Shown: one piece after another, positions 20,197 to 28,058 of the stretch
Position numbering within the stretch: the first letter of the stretch is position 1
Layout: every line of letters begins with the position of its first letter
Notes under the pieces: model-generated
What the model was told of the DNA's origin: nothing
Databases searched by the model: none
What the model saw: the letters and a program-made list of their open reading frames with translations, nothing else
Translations under genes and position numbers: made by a program
Assembly: GCA_024640745.1 (NCBI GenBank)
Contig: JAHEEL010000004.1
Coordinates: forward strand, 1 to 31,322
Source: Actinomycetes bacterium
Lineage (GTDB): Bacteria > Actinomycetota > Acidimicrobiia > Spongiisociales > UBA5794
Direction of reading: 5' to 3'
DNA: 31,322 bases

Positions 20197-22457
20197 GCCA
20201 CCTCCTCCTTCGTTCGGCGCCTGGCCGCGGTGACGAGTCCCGTGATTCCAACGGCGGCGGCGGCGAGGACGGTGATTTCCCCGAGCGTGTCGAGTGCACG
20301 GAAGTTGGTCAGGATGATGTTGACGACGTTCGTACCGCCGGCATCGGGGGCGTTCGAGACGTAGGCGTCGATGAGCGAACGGTCGGGGGTCACGGACGAC
20401 GTGATGAGCGCCGCCATGGTGACGAACCCACCGACGAATACCGAGACCAGGACCCGCGACGAGAGCGAGAGCGAGCGCGGGCTGCGGCCGAACCGACGCG
20501 GGAGCTTGACGAGGACGAGCGCGAAGAGGGCAACCGTGAGTGTCTCGATCAGCAGCTGCGTCAGGGCGAGATCGGGAGCGGAATACACCACGTACACACC
20601 GGCAACGGCGTAGCCGGCGACGCCGAGCAGCAGGACCGCCGCCATCCGACGCTGGACGCGGGTGGCGGCGAAGGCCGCAGCAACGACGATCCCCGCCAGG
20701 ACCACCTCGACCGGCGCGTTCCATGCCGGGAGAGCGATCGTCGCATCCCAATCGAACGCCCAGGTGGCCGCAGGGAGGAACAACACCGAGGTGAGGATCA
20801 CCGCCAGGTACACCGGGAGCGAACCGTTCTGCACCACGCCGGTGACGACGTCGGCGGTGGTCGTGAGCAGCCTGAGCGCGCCTTGGTAGACCGTCGAACC
20901 GGTCGGGACGTGGAGCGAACGAGCCGTCGGCAGGCGACGGAAGCCGAAGGATCCGAGCGCTAGGTAGAGGCTCACCCCGGCGATCGTGACCACGGCCGAG
21001 AGGGCGAGCGCCGGCTTGAATCCCGGCCATGCGACGAGTTTCACCGTCTGGCCTGCCGCCTCCGCGATCCCCTCCGCGATAGGAGCGGGAAACACTCCGA
21101 ACAGGAGCGTGAGAGCGGCGAGCACAACCGGTGGAACGACCATCAAGGTCGCCACCGGTCGAAACGGCAGCGGTGCGATGCCGGACTTCGTGCCGAACGC
21201 ACCAAACCACCAGCGCAACGCGTACGCAACCGTGAACACCGACGCTGTGGCGATCGTCGCGAGCACGACCCACCGACGATCGGAAATCAGGATGTCGAAC
21301 GCCGCCTCCTTGGTCACGAATCCCAGGAGCGGAGGGATGCCGGCCATCGACGCGGCAGCAATTGCACCGGCTATCGCCGTTGCGGGATATCGCGCTGCTA
21401 CGCCGGTGAGCTCCCGCACATCGCGCGTTCCCGATCCCTTGTCGACCACCCCCACGATGAGGAACAGGGCAGCCTTGAACAAGGCGTGGGCAACCAGAAC
21501 GGCGAGAGCCGCCGCCGTGTATCCGAGTCCGATGAGCGCGACCATGAACCCAAGCTGGCTGACCGTCCCGTACGCGAGGAGCAGCTTCAGATCGGTCTGG
21601 CGGATCGCAATGACGGCGCCGACCACCATGGTCACGAGTCCCGTGGATGTCACAGCCCAGAGCCAGAGCCCGGTGGACGCAAACCCGGGGGCGAGGAAGA
21701 GCAGAAGGACGACGCCCGCCTTCACCATGGTGGCGGAGTGCAGGTAGGCCGAAACCGGCGTTGGCGCCGCCATCGCACCCGGCAACCAGAACTGGAACGG
21801 AAACTGTGCGGACTTGGTGAACGCGCCGACGAACACGAGCCCGAGTGCAACCGTCATGATCGTTCCCGACGGCGGCGAGGCGACGAGCGCGGAGATCGAT
21901 GTCGTCCCGCCCTCCATCGCGAGCAGCACGAATCCCGCAAGCATCGCGAGGCCTCCCGCCGTCGTCACCAACAGAGCTTGAAGAGCGGCAGCGCGCGCCT
22001 CTGCCTCCTCATCGTCGAATCCGATCAGCAAATACGAGGCGACCGTGGTGATCTCCCAGAACACGAAGAGTCCGAACAGCTCGTCGGACGCGACAATGCC
22101 GGCCATGCCGCCGCTGAACACCAACATCATCCACAGAAAACGAGCCCGGCGAGCCGAATCCGAGAAGTACCGGTAGCTGTAGACGACGATGAGTAGCCCG
22201 ATCCCGGCAACGACGGCGGTCAGTATGAAGGTGAGGGCATCGAGGCGCAGACCGATCGCTACGCCGAGGGCCGGGATCCAATCGATGGACTCGGACGCCG
22301 GAGCGCTCGTGGAGATCGACAGAGCGGCCACAAGCACGAGCTGGCCGATGAAAGGAAGCACCGCGAGAGGAACGGCCGCGCGACGAAGACGGCCGGCTCC
22401 GACTGCAATGATCGCGGCGGCGACGAAGTAGGCGGCGAGCGAAATGGTGAATGGCAT
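20193..22457 (-). CDS. mrpA: Mrp antiporter subunit A
   Basis: A 754-residue polytopic protein, the largest Mrp subunit. Residues 1-500 match the NuoL-like antiporter module: LFGLFVFWEITTVASYLLIG (Glu135), GAFTKSAQFPFQFWLPGAMA (Lys215), YLHSATMVKAGVVLLL (His240, Lys246) and YGTVSQLGFMVALIGLGYTA. The C-terminal quarter carries the MbhD/MbhE-like part (YSAPDLALTQLLIETLTVAL, then NFRALDTLGEITVLAAAAVG). The key ion-path residues are present. It is slightly shorter than the roughly 770-800 residues common in Bacillus. The ATG at 22455-22457 has no good Shine-Dalgarno; translation may be coupled to the small ORF ending 36 nt upstream. It leads the main mrp genes and is transcribed from the AT-rich divergent promoter region. 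Confidence 0.95.
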   Translation of the reverse strand: MPFTISLAAYFVAAAIIAVGAGRLRRAAVPLAVLPFIGQLVLVAALSISTSAPASESIDWIPALGVAIGLRLDALTFILTAVVAGIGLLIVVYSYRYFSDSARRARFLWMMLVFSGGMAGIVASDELFGLFVFWEITTVASYLLIGFDDEEAEARAAALQALLVTTAGGLAMLAGFVLLAMEGGTTSISALVASPPSGTIMTVALGLVFVGAFTKSAQFPFQFWLPGAMAAPTPVSAYLHSATMVKAGVVLLLFLAPGFASTGLWLWAVTSTGLVTMVVGAVIAIRQTDLKLLLAYGTVSQLGFMVALIGLGYTAAALAVLVAHALFKAALFLIVGVVDKGSGTRDVRELTGVAARYPATAIAGAIAAASMAGIPPLLGFVTKEAAFDILISDRRWVVLATIATASVFTVAYALRWWFGAFGTKSGIAPLPFRPVATLMVVPPVVLAALTLLFGVFPAPIAEGIAEAAGQTVKLVAWPGFKPALALSAVVTIAGVSLYLALGSFGFRRLPTARSLHVPTGSTVYQGALRLLTTTADVVTGVVQNGSLPVYLAVILTSVLFLPAATWAFDWDATIALPAWNAPVEVVLAGIVVAAAFAATRVQRRMAAVLLLGVAGYAVAGVYVVYSAPDLALTQLLIETLTVALFALVLVKLPRRFGRSPRSLSLSSRVLVSVFVGGFVTMAALITSSVTPDRSLIDAYVSNAPDAGGTNVVNIILTNFRALDTLGEITVLAAAAVGITGLVTAARRRTKEEVA

Positions 22458-22493
22458 GATGAAGGTGTGCGGCGGCCCGGGAGACCGCGACGG

Positions 22494-22643
22494 CTACTCC
22501 CCGGTACCCACCCGATCTACGGCGCCGGAGCGCGATATGGACCACCGTGCGGAGACCGACGGATAGCCGAGCTTCACCGCGCGCCACCGTCCCGCGATGG
22601 CGGCTGCGAGAGCTATCGGCACGATCACGATTTCCGGGTACAC
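22494..22643 (-). CDS. Small one-helix membrane protein ahead of mrpA
   Basis: A 49-residue frame that begins with GTG (22641-22643) exactly 6 nt after a GGAGGGAGG Shine-Dalgarno, the strongest ribosome site in the mrp operon. The product starts VYPEIVIVPIALAAAIAGRW, one short hydrophobic helix, followed by a basic, polar tail (RAVKLGYPS...). It ends 36 nt before mrpA on the same strand and sits directly downstream of the predicted mrp promoter. I recognise no family. It could be a small accessory subunit of the antiporter or a leader peptide that couples translation to mrpA, which lacks a good ribosome site. It could also be chance coding in GC-rich DNA, though the ribosome site and position argue for a real gene. 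Confidence 0.5.
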   Translation of the reverse strand: MYPEIVIVPIALAAAIAGRWRAVKLGYPSVSARWSISRSGAVDRVGTGE

Positions 22644-22673
22644 ATTCGACCTCCCTCCATTTCACGATTTCTA

Positions 22674-22703
22674 TTGCATGAATCGTAATACATGATATAT
22701 ATT
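22674..22703 (+). promoter_or_regulatory. Promoter of the winged-helix/Usp operon
   Basis: TTGCAT (22674-22679), an 18-nt spacer and TATATT (22698-22703) give a plausible -35/-10 pair; the predicted start near 22710 leaves a leader of about 40 nt. It overlaps the opposing mrp promoter, so the two polymerase sites probably exclude each other. Confidence 0.5.
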
Positions 22704-22722
22704 GGTGCCAACATATTCATGC
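22676..22722. promoter_or_regulatory. Candidate operator: 8-bp inverted repeat spanning the divergent promoters
   Basis: GCATGAAT (22676-22683) and ATTCATGC (22715-22722) are perfect inverted arms with 31 bp between them, flanking both sets of promoter elements. A second inverted pair, ACGATT (22664-22669) and AATCGT (22681-22686), overlaps the left arm. The region is markedly AT-rich against its surroundings. Spacing suggests two sites bound on one DNA face or by looping. The adjacent winged-helix protein is the natural candidate binder (inference). Confidence 0.45.
22682..22711 (-). promoter_or_regulatory. Promoter of the mrp operon
   Basis: On the minus strand, TTGGCA (22706-22711), an 18-nt spacer and TACGAT (22682-22687) form a good -35/-10 pair. 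Transcription is expected from about 22675, giving a leader of about 31 nt with the strong Shine-Dalgarno of the small ORF. Confidence 0.55.
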
Positions 22723-22750
22723 TTTTGCAAACGTGTAATAGGAGGCGTAT

Positions 22751-23065
22751 ATGACCGACCGGCCAAGCCGACGAGGCTGGGCTCTGCTCAGCAATCACGG
22801 GCGCGTCCTCAGGTGCATCACCGACGATCCGACAATTCGCATGCGGGAGATCGCGGCCCGCTGCAGCATCAGCGAGCGAGCCGCTCACCGCATCGTGGCA
22901 GATCTCGAAAGCGCCGGCCTCGTGTCCCATGTGCGCGTGGGACGCCGGAACCGCTACGAGGTCCACTACGAGGACGGCGTCGCTCGGGCACTCGGAAGCC
23001 TCCCGGGCCCTGAGATGCTGACGACACATCCGCCAAATGACGTCGAAGTTGGAGGGTCGGCGTGA
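22751..23065 (+). CDS. Winged-helix transcriptional regulator (paralogue B)
   Basis: A 104-residue DNA-binding protein. After MTDRPSRRGWALLSNHGRVL comes the helix-turn-helix MREIAARCSISERAAHRIV and the wing VSHVRVGRRNRYEV. The C-terminal 30 residues are a polar tail unlike paralogue A (16502-16789), while the 64-residue core matches it at 37 positions. The ATG at 22751 has AGGAGG 7 nt upstream. It is first in an operon with the tandem Usp gene, whose GTG start overlaps its TGA. It is divergent from mrp across the AT-rich patch with an inverted repeat, the classical layout for an autoregulator that also controls the divergent operon. No sensor domain is seen; the signal is unknown. Confidence 0.85.
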   Translation: MTDRPSRRGWALLSNHGRVLRCITDDPTIRMREIAARCSISERAAHRIVADLESAGLVSHVRVGRRNRYEVHYEDGVARALGSLPGPEMLTTHPPNDVEVGGSA

Positions 23066-23997
23066 ACCGGTTCAAGAACATCCTCGTCGTCGCCACCGAC
23101 GACGGGGGCCTCGCCACGCTCCTCGAGCGCGCCGGCGCGCTCGCTCGCATGAACGACGCCCGATTGACGCTGCTCGGCATCGTGGAAACGCCGAGAGTGC
23201 CCCGCCGCCTGAAGCTGGACGACGGGGAGGAGATCGACTTCCAGCGCTACCTGGAACAGACCCGACGAGAGGAGCTCTCGGCCTTCGCCGACGCGGTGGA
23301 CGGTGTTGAGATCGGCGTGGACGTGGCACACGGAATCGGCTTCGTCGAGGCCATCCATCGCGTCGTGGACCGGGGTCACGATCTCGTGATCATCGCGGCG
23401 GAACCGGCCGGGCCGCGGATCGGCCTGACGGGAGCGTCGATGACCATGCACCTGTTGCGGAAGTGCCCGGTTCCCGTGTGGGTCGACTCCGGCGACGACA
23501 ACCTCAGTGCGGATGTCGCGGTAGCCCTCGGTCCGTTCGACGATGATCCCGACCGCGACTCGCTCACCGTGATGCTGATCGAGCTCAGCGCCTCGCTCGC
23601 CGGTCGGCGGGGCGGCACGCTCCATGTCATCCACGCATGGCGCCTCGTCGGAGAGTCGCTGCTGCGCCGCGGGCGCCACCGACCGCCGGCCGATGAGGTC
23701 GATGCGATGGTCGAGGACGCGTACCGGACCGCGGCACGCCAACTCGACGAGCTGCTTGCGTTCGCACCCGACACGAGCGCACCGATTGAGACGCACCTGG
23801 TCAAGGGCGACGCGGGTACCGTTGTACCGGAGGTGCTCGAGACGTTGCGCCCGGGTGTGGTCGTCATGGGGACGCTTGCCCGGGCAGGCCTCAAGGGTGT
23901 GTTTGTCGGAAACACGGCAGAGCGAGTCCTTGGTTCGATCGATGTTCCGGTCCTCGCCGTGAAGCCCCCAGGGTTCGAGACACCGGTGGCGGTATAG
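23062..23997 (+). CDS. Tandem universal stress protein (two Usp domains)
   Basis: A 311-residue cytoplasmic protein with two UspA folds, about 1-145 and 150-311, like E. coli UspE. Domain 1 starts FKNILVVATDDGG and ends CPVPVWVDSG. Domain 2 carries the nucleotide-binding G-x2-G-x9-G(S/T)-like segment MGTLARAGLKGVFVGNTAER and ends DVPVLAVKPPG. By family, ATP binding is possible in domain 2; domain 1 has a less clear motif. The start is the GTG at 23062-23064, overlapping the regulator's TGA (GTGA) with GGAGGG upstream. The gene is followed after 15 nt by another Usp-type gene. Its position opposite the mrp operon suggests a role in the same ionic or energy stress response (inference). Confidence 0.87.
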   Translation: MNRFKNILVVATDDGGLATLLERAGALARMNDARLTLLGIVETPRVPRRLKLDDGEEIDFQRYLEQTRREELSAFADAVDGVEIGVDVAHGIGFVEAIHRVVDRGHDLVIIAAEPAGPRIGLTGASMTMHLLRKCPVPVWVDSGDDNLSADVAVALGPFDDDPDRDSLTVMLIELSASLAGRRGGTLHVIHAWRLVGESLLRRGRHRPPADEVDAMVEDAYRTAARQLDELLAFAPDTSAPIETHLVKGDAGTVVPEVLETLRPGVVVMGTLARAGLKGVFVGNTAERVLGSIDVPVLAVKPPGFETPVAV

Positions 23998-24012
23998 GGA
24001 GCGCGGAGTCCC

Positions 24013-24936
24013 ATGGAAGACGGATCCAACGAGGTCTACCCGGAGCGCGGAGCGCTGCAACGTGTCGCCTGGACGCGCGGCGACGGCTGCTCCGAGGTGG
24101 CGAACCTACTGGCCGGCGGCACAGCAACCCGCATCGATGGAGACCTCCGTGCGATGTGCATTCGCGAGCGCATCGACACGGTCGTGTCACGCAAGCTCTC
24201 GAGTTTCGACCTCGTGCCGGTCATCGTTCCGCAATCCGTGGATGTCAGCAGCGTCGAGCGAATCACGGCTGCCGTTGGTGGCGGTCCTCATTCGCCGTTC
24301 GCCGTGGCGGTAGCCGCGCGGCTCGGCATCACGATGGGCATCCCGATTACTGCCGCGTCGGTCTACCGAGAGAGCGAGGCCCTGGAGAGCACGCTGCAGC
24401 ACCTCGAGGCGCTGGTTGCACCGTTCCCTTCGGTAGACACGCATGCATTCCGCGGGGACAGCGCCGTGCACCTCATCGAGAACCTCGACGATGCGACGTT
24501 GCTGGTGGTCGGCGCTCCGGGCGGCTCGTGGTTTCAACGCCAGATCTTCGGTCCGGGCCATCGACTCAGCGTCCGCGCGCCCGCCGGTGTACTCGTCGTG
24601 CGCACCGCCGAATCGCGTTGCTACCAGTTGGTCGAGCCCGGCTCAGGATCCGTTGCCGGACCGCATCTATCGGTTTCGGCGGCGCGCGAGATCATTCACG
24701 ATCCGGTGGTGGCCGTCGCCGAGGACGGCGTGCTCATCGGCGTTGTTCGGTCAGACGAGCTCCACGAGCTCGACGGCGATCTCCAGATGCGCGACGTCAT
24801 GCATCCCCCGGTAGCCGTGGGTGCGGTTGAGCCGGTCGACGCGATCAAAGAAGTCCGCGAGTACTTCGCCGGTGGATCGATCCCCGTGATCGACGAAGCC
24901 GGCAAGATCGTCGGCATGATTCCGTCCCACTCCTAG
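24013..24936 (+). CDS. Universal stress protein fused to a CBS-domain pair
   Basis: A 307-residue protein. The middle (about 70-200) looks like a Usp fold: FAVAVAARLGITMGIPITAA, LENLDDATLLVVGAPGGSWF in part, then GPGHRLSVRAPAGVLVVR, which matches the Usp nucleotide-loop layout. The C-terminus (about 215-307) is a CBS-type pair: VSAAREIIHDPVVAVAEDGV, IGVVRSDELHEL, MRDVMHPPVAVGAVEPVDAI and IPVIDEAGKIVGMIPSHS. CBS pairs usually bind adenine nucleotides, so the protein may sense energy charge; this is inference. The first 60 residues are unassigned. The ATG at 24013 follows GGAG by a normal distance and lies 15 nt behind the tandem Usp gene, so it is the third gene of the operon. Confidence 0.78.
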   Translation: MEDGSNEVYPERGALQRVAWTRGDGCSEVANLLAGGTATRIDGDLRAMCIRERIDTVVSRKLSSFDLVPVIVPQSVDVSSVERITAAVGGGPHSPFAVAVAARLGITMGIPITAASVYRESEALESTLQHLEALVAPFPSVDTHAFRGDSAVHLIENLDDATLLVVGAPGGSWFQRQIFGPGHRLSVRAPAGVLVVRTAESRCYQLVEPGSGSVAGPHLSVSAAREIIHDPVVAVAEDGVLIGVVRSDELHELDGDLQMRDVMHPPVAVGAVEPVDAIKEVREYFAGGSIPVIDEAGKIVGMIPSHS

Positions 24937-24985
24937 CTCGCGCCTCCATCCGGTGGAACCACACTACGGGTCAAAGCCACGGTCG

Positions 24986-24991
24986 TACACT
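24986..24991 (+). promoter_or_regulatory. -10 box (TACACT) for a leaderless acetyltransferase mRNA
   Basis: TACACT is followed by exactly 6 nt and the ATG at 24998, with no Shine-Dalgarno between. This gives the acetyltransferase its own promoter, separate from the Usp operon. Confidence 0.45.
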
Positions 24992-24997
24992 TCGGCA

Positions 24998-25558
24998 ATG
25001 GGATTCGACGCACGACCATTGACCCTCGAAACCTGGGACGACTTCCTCGCGGTCATGGGGCCGCGCGGCGGCGACGCCGGCTGCTGGTGCATGTACAACC
25101 GTCAAACGTCTCGTGAGTTCGCAGCGTCCAAGGGGGAGCCGAACCGTGTCGCAATGCGATCGCTGGTCGAATCCGGTGAAGTGCCGGGGCTGATCGGCTA
25201 CCGGGATGGAGAGCCCGTGGGCTGGGTCGCCGTGCAGCCGCGCGAGACATACGGGCGCTTGTCCCGCTCGCGAGTCGCCAAGCCGCTCGACGACCGCCCG
25301 ACCTGGGCTGTCACGTGCTTCGTCGTCCTGAAGCAGCGCCGCGGCAACGGCGTGGCGAGCGCGCTCCTGGCAGCCGCGTGCGAATACGCCGCCGACCAGG
25401 GTGCGACGCTCATCGAGGGCTACCCCGTCGAGCCTCGCGAGGATCGGATTCCAGACTTCTGGGCCTGGATGGGATTCCCGTCGATGTTCGAAGCCACCGG
25501 CTTCGACGAGGTTGCGCGGCGTACCGAGACCCGCCCGTTCATGCGCAAGGAGCTGTGA
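24998..25558 (+). CDS. GNAT-family N-acetyltransferase
   Basis: A 186-residue acetyl-CoA-dependent acyltransferase. The acetyl-CoA binding segment CFVVLKQRRGNGVASALLAA (V/I-x-x-x-x-R-G-x-G-x-A pattern) is clear. It follows a beta-strand with WAVTC and is followed by EYAADQGATLIEGYPVEP, typical of GNAT proteins; the end is FWAWMGFPSMFEATGFDEVA. The N-terminal GCWCMYNR motif with two cysteines is common in an uncharacterised GNAT subgroup. The substrate cannot be read. The ATG at 24998 is preferred over an in-frame ATG at 24953, because a TACACT -10 box lies 6 nt before it and the extra 15 residues are not protein-like. It is convergent with the oxidoreductase genes. Confidence 0.85.
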   Translation: MGFDARPLTLETWDDFLAVMGPRGGDAGCWCMYNRQTSREFAASKGEPNRVAMRSLVESGEVPGLIGYRDGEPVGWVAVQPRETYGRLSRSRVAKPLDDRPTWAVTCFVVLKQRRGNGVASALLAAACEYAADQGATLIEGYPVEPREDRIPDFWAWMGFPSMFEATGFDEVARRTETRPFMRKEL

Positions 25559-25599
25559 GCCGCACACCTCATGACGCAGTTGCCGGAGGGCGCTTCCGA

Positions 25600-26928
25600 T
25601 CACTGGTCAAGAATGGTGGCACCGGTCTCGACGGCTTCGAGATTCACTTCGGCAAATGACCCGGATCCTGCCGCTTGCCGGAGGGCGTCAAGCGGATACG
25701 GGCCCGTCAGCGACACCGCAGCGGCCAGGAATACCAGGCCGAGGGAGGTCTTTGGGATTCGTTTCGGGGCGGCCTTCGGGTCGAGGACGACGACACGCGC
25801 CTCGGTCGAAACGTCCGCAAACTCGGGCGTCGTCAATACGAGGTCGTCCGCCGCCATTGCCGCGAGGTACGGGCCGGCTTTGGCATAGCCGTCATCCGAG
25901 ATGACGGCGAGCACGTCCGGCTTCGCCACGGCGGTGAGCGGCATCTCGTCCGGCGCGAGCCAGAGCTCGGTCACAGAATGGCCGGCCTTCACGGTGACCG
26001 GGTAGTCGTCGCGCTGTGCAGCCCACAGTCCGGACCGGAGTCCCCCCATCGCGACGAGCCGCGCAGCCGAGCGCACCTTCCCCCCCGCCGAGCCGGCCAC
26101 GACGAAGGACATCGGCCGGTCGAGCCCATGCTCGTGGTCGACCGCAACCGGTCGTGGTCCGGCCACCGGCATCCCGGCGATGGAGGCGTGCGCCTGTCGA
26201 TACCCGACCGCGTACTCCGCGACGGTGCGTTCGTAGAGCAACCCCGGCTCCATGCCCCACGATCGCATCGACTGCTCCATGCCGGCCCGCGTGAACTTGT
26301 TGGATCGCACGTAGTAGGCGGTACAGAGATCCCAGATGTCGAGCAGCGCGAAACCGGGCGTGGTCATCGCGGCGACAAACCGGTCCGCGAGATCTTGATC
26401 GAACGATGATCCGCGGTACACATAGGCGGCACCGTTGACGCCGACCGTTGCGCAGATGTCGAGCGGGTGCTCGAGATTGCCGTGGGGTGTTGTCGAGGTC
26501 ACACCGCCTTCTGGCGTTGTGGTCGAATGCTGTCCGCCGGTCATGCCGAAGTTCAGGTTGTTCATCACGATCACCGTGATGCCGATGTTCCGGCGGGCCG
26601 CGGACAGGAGGTGGGCGCCGCCGATTCCGGTCCCACCGTCGCCCATGATCACCACGACCTCGAGGTCGGGGTTGGCGAGCTTGATCCCGGTCGCATAGGT
26701 GATCGAGCGCCCGTGGAGGCCGTGGAAGGCCGATGTGGCGAAGTACTGGTCGGAGAGGCCCGAACACCCGATGTCCGACACGATCACGATCCTCGCCGGG
26801 TCGAGATCGAGCTTGATCATCGCGTCGTTCAAGCGATCGAGAATCGGTCCGTGGCCGCAGCCCGGACAGAAGGGGTACGGGTCGTCGGTTCTGTACGTGG
26901 CGATCGGCGTGACCGTGATCGTGCTCAC
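25600..26928 (-). CDS. 2-oxoacid:ferredoxin oxidoreductase, beta-gamma fusion subunit
   Basis: A 442-residue subunit of a thiamine-diphosphate enzyme that oxidatively decarboxylates a 2-oxoacid to an acyl-CoA and reduces ferredoxin. Residues 1-260 are the beta part: CPGCGHGPILDRL (C21, C24), SDIGCSGLSD (C55), the TPP/Mg site GDGGTGIGGAHLLSA...NNLNFGMTGGQ (about 97-133) and C202, the four cysteines expected for one 4Fe-4S cluster. Residues about 272-442 (MSFVVAGSAGGKVRSAARLV...) match the gamma domain, normally separate or fused to alpha. The GTG at 26926-26928 overlaps the alpha stop (GTGA). Substrate class (2-oxoglutarate, pyruvate or branched-chain oxoacid) is undecided. No ferredoxin-like delta subunit is adjacent. 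Confidence 0.87.
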   Translation of the reverse strand: MSTITVTPIATYRTDDPYPFCPGCGHGPILDRLNDAMIKLDLDPARIVIVSDIGCSGLSDQYFATSAFHGLHGRSITYATGIKLANPDLEVVVIMGDGGTGIGGAHLLSAARRNIGITVIVMNNLNFGMTGGQHSTTTPEGGVTSTTPHGNLEHPLDICATVGVNGAAYVYRGSSFDQDLADRFVAAMTTPGFALLDIWDLCTAYYVRSNKFTRAGMEQSMRSWGMEPGLLYERTVAEYAVGYRQAHASIAGMPVAGPRPVAVDHEHGLDRPMSFVVAGSAGGKVRSAARLVAMGGLRSGLWAAQRDDYPVTVKAGHSVTELWLAPDEMPLTAVAKPDVLAVISDDGYAKAGPYLAAMAADDLVLTTPEFADVSTEARVVVLDPKAAPKRIPKTSLGLVFLAAAVSLTGPYPLDALRQAAGSGSFAEVNLEAVETGATILDQ

Positions 26929-28052
26929 AGCACCGCCCCCACGATCTCGGCCACGGTGATCATTGTGCCGTCGATGCGGTTCACGCCGAGCACGGCTCGA
27001 TTCCCCGCCACCCGCTCCATCTCTCTGCGGTAGAGCCCCATGTTGAGTTCGGGCACGACGATGCGCTCGATACCCTCGAGCGCCGCCGTGAGTGAGGTCT
27101 CTGGGATTGGCCAGAGGCTCTGCACCACCAGACTCGACACCATGACGCCTTCTTCACGAAGCCGCGCGACAGCGGCACGCGCGGCGCCGGCCGTGACCCC
27201 GTAGGACACGAGGAGCGTGTCGGCTCCCGGCTCGAGATCGGCGTCGACCATCTCGATCTCGTCGCGGTGTTCCTCGATCTTGGCGATCAGATGCTGGTTG
27301 AGCGCGGCGACCTTCCCGGAGTCCTTGGTGATGTAGGCGCCCTCGTCGTGGGTGGACCCGGTGAGTCGAAACGGATCGCCGTCCCCGTAGCGCCGCATCG
27401 GCTCAACGGCCCCGGCAGGCTTCCACGAATACGGCAGACCGCCGTTCTTCTCGACCCGGTCCACGACGCCGACCGTTGGGTATTCGTCCACGTCGACGGC
27501 GGACAGCGTCATTGCAATCTCCTTGTCGGTCAGGAGGAACACCGGACAGCGGAAGCGCTCTGCCAACTCGAAGGCCTTCGCAGTGAGCCCGTAGGACTCG
27601 GGGACGCTCGACGGGGCGAGCACGATCACCGGGTATCCGCCGGCCGTGCCCCACCGCACGAACTGCACGTCTCCCTGCGCCACGGTCGTGGCTCCGCCGG
27701 TTGCCGGTCCCAGGCGCTGCACGTCGACGACGACGATCGGAACCTCGCCCATGACGGCCAGTCCGATGTTCTCCGAGTACAGGCTGATGCCGGGGCCGGA
27801 GGTTGCGGTCATCGCTTTCGCTCCCGCCATCGCGGCGCCGAGGCACATGCCTATCGACGCGATCTCGTCCTCGCCCTGCATGGCGATACCGCCCACCTTC
27901 GGAAGCTCGCGCATCATCGCCATCAGGATGCCGGAGGCGGGCGTGATGGGGTACCCGGCGAAGAAGGTACAGCCAGCATCGATGGCACCCCGCGTGATCG
28001 CGGTCGCACCGTCGACATACTCGCGCCGAGGCGCCTTCGCGTCCGTGGTCAT
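26925..28052 (-). CDS. 2-oxoacid:ferredoxin oxidoreductase, alpha subunit
   Basis: A 375-residue alpha subunit partnering the downstream beta-gamma protein. It begins DGATAITRGAIDAGCTFFAG with YPITPAS (34-40), the pyrimidine-binding domain signature of the KorA/PorA/VorB group. Then follow GEDEIASIGMCLGAAMAGAK, TATSGPGISLYSENIGLA, VDVQRLGPATGGATTVAQGD and the C-terminal domain (TLLVSYGVTAGAARAAV, VVPELNMGLY). Unlike many actinobacterial KorA proteins it carries no gamma domain. The ATG at 28050-28052 has a TAGCCT -10-like box 6 nt upstream and no Shine-Dalgarno, so the operon may be leaderless. It is two-gene, overlapping its partner by 4 nt, and is separated from acs by a strong hairpin. Confidence 0.9.
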   Translation of the reverse strand: MTTDAKAPRREYVDGATAITRGAIDAGCTFFAGYPITPASGILMAMMRELPKVGGIAMQGEDEIASIGMCLGAAMAGAKAMTATSGPGISLYSENIGLAVMGEVPIVVVDVQRLGPATGGATTVAQGDVQFVRWGTAGGYPVIVLAPSSVPESYGLTAKAFELAERFRCPVFLLTDKEIAMTLSAVDVDEYPTVGVVDRVEKNGGLPYSWKPAGAVEPMRRYGDGDPFRLTGSTHDEGAYITKDSGKVAALNQHLIAKIEEHRDEIEMVDADLEPGADTLLVSYGVTAGAARAAVARLREEGVMVSSLVVQSLWPIPETSLTAALEGIERIVVPELNMGLYRREMERVAGNRAVLGVNRIDGTMITVAEIVGAVL

Positions 28053-28058
28053 GTTGTC

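Noticed and set aside
22009..22665. Minus-strand 218-codon frame starting at 22665 across the mrpA start
   Set aside because: Arg/Ser-rich, out of frame with mrpA and without membrane segments. The frame starting at 22643 has the better ribosome site and a hydrophobic helix.
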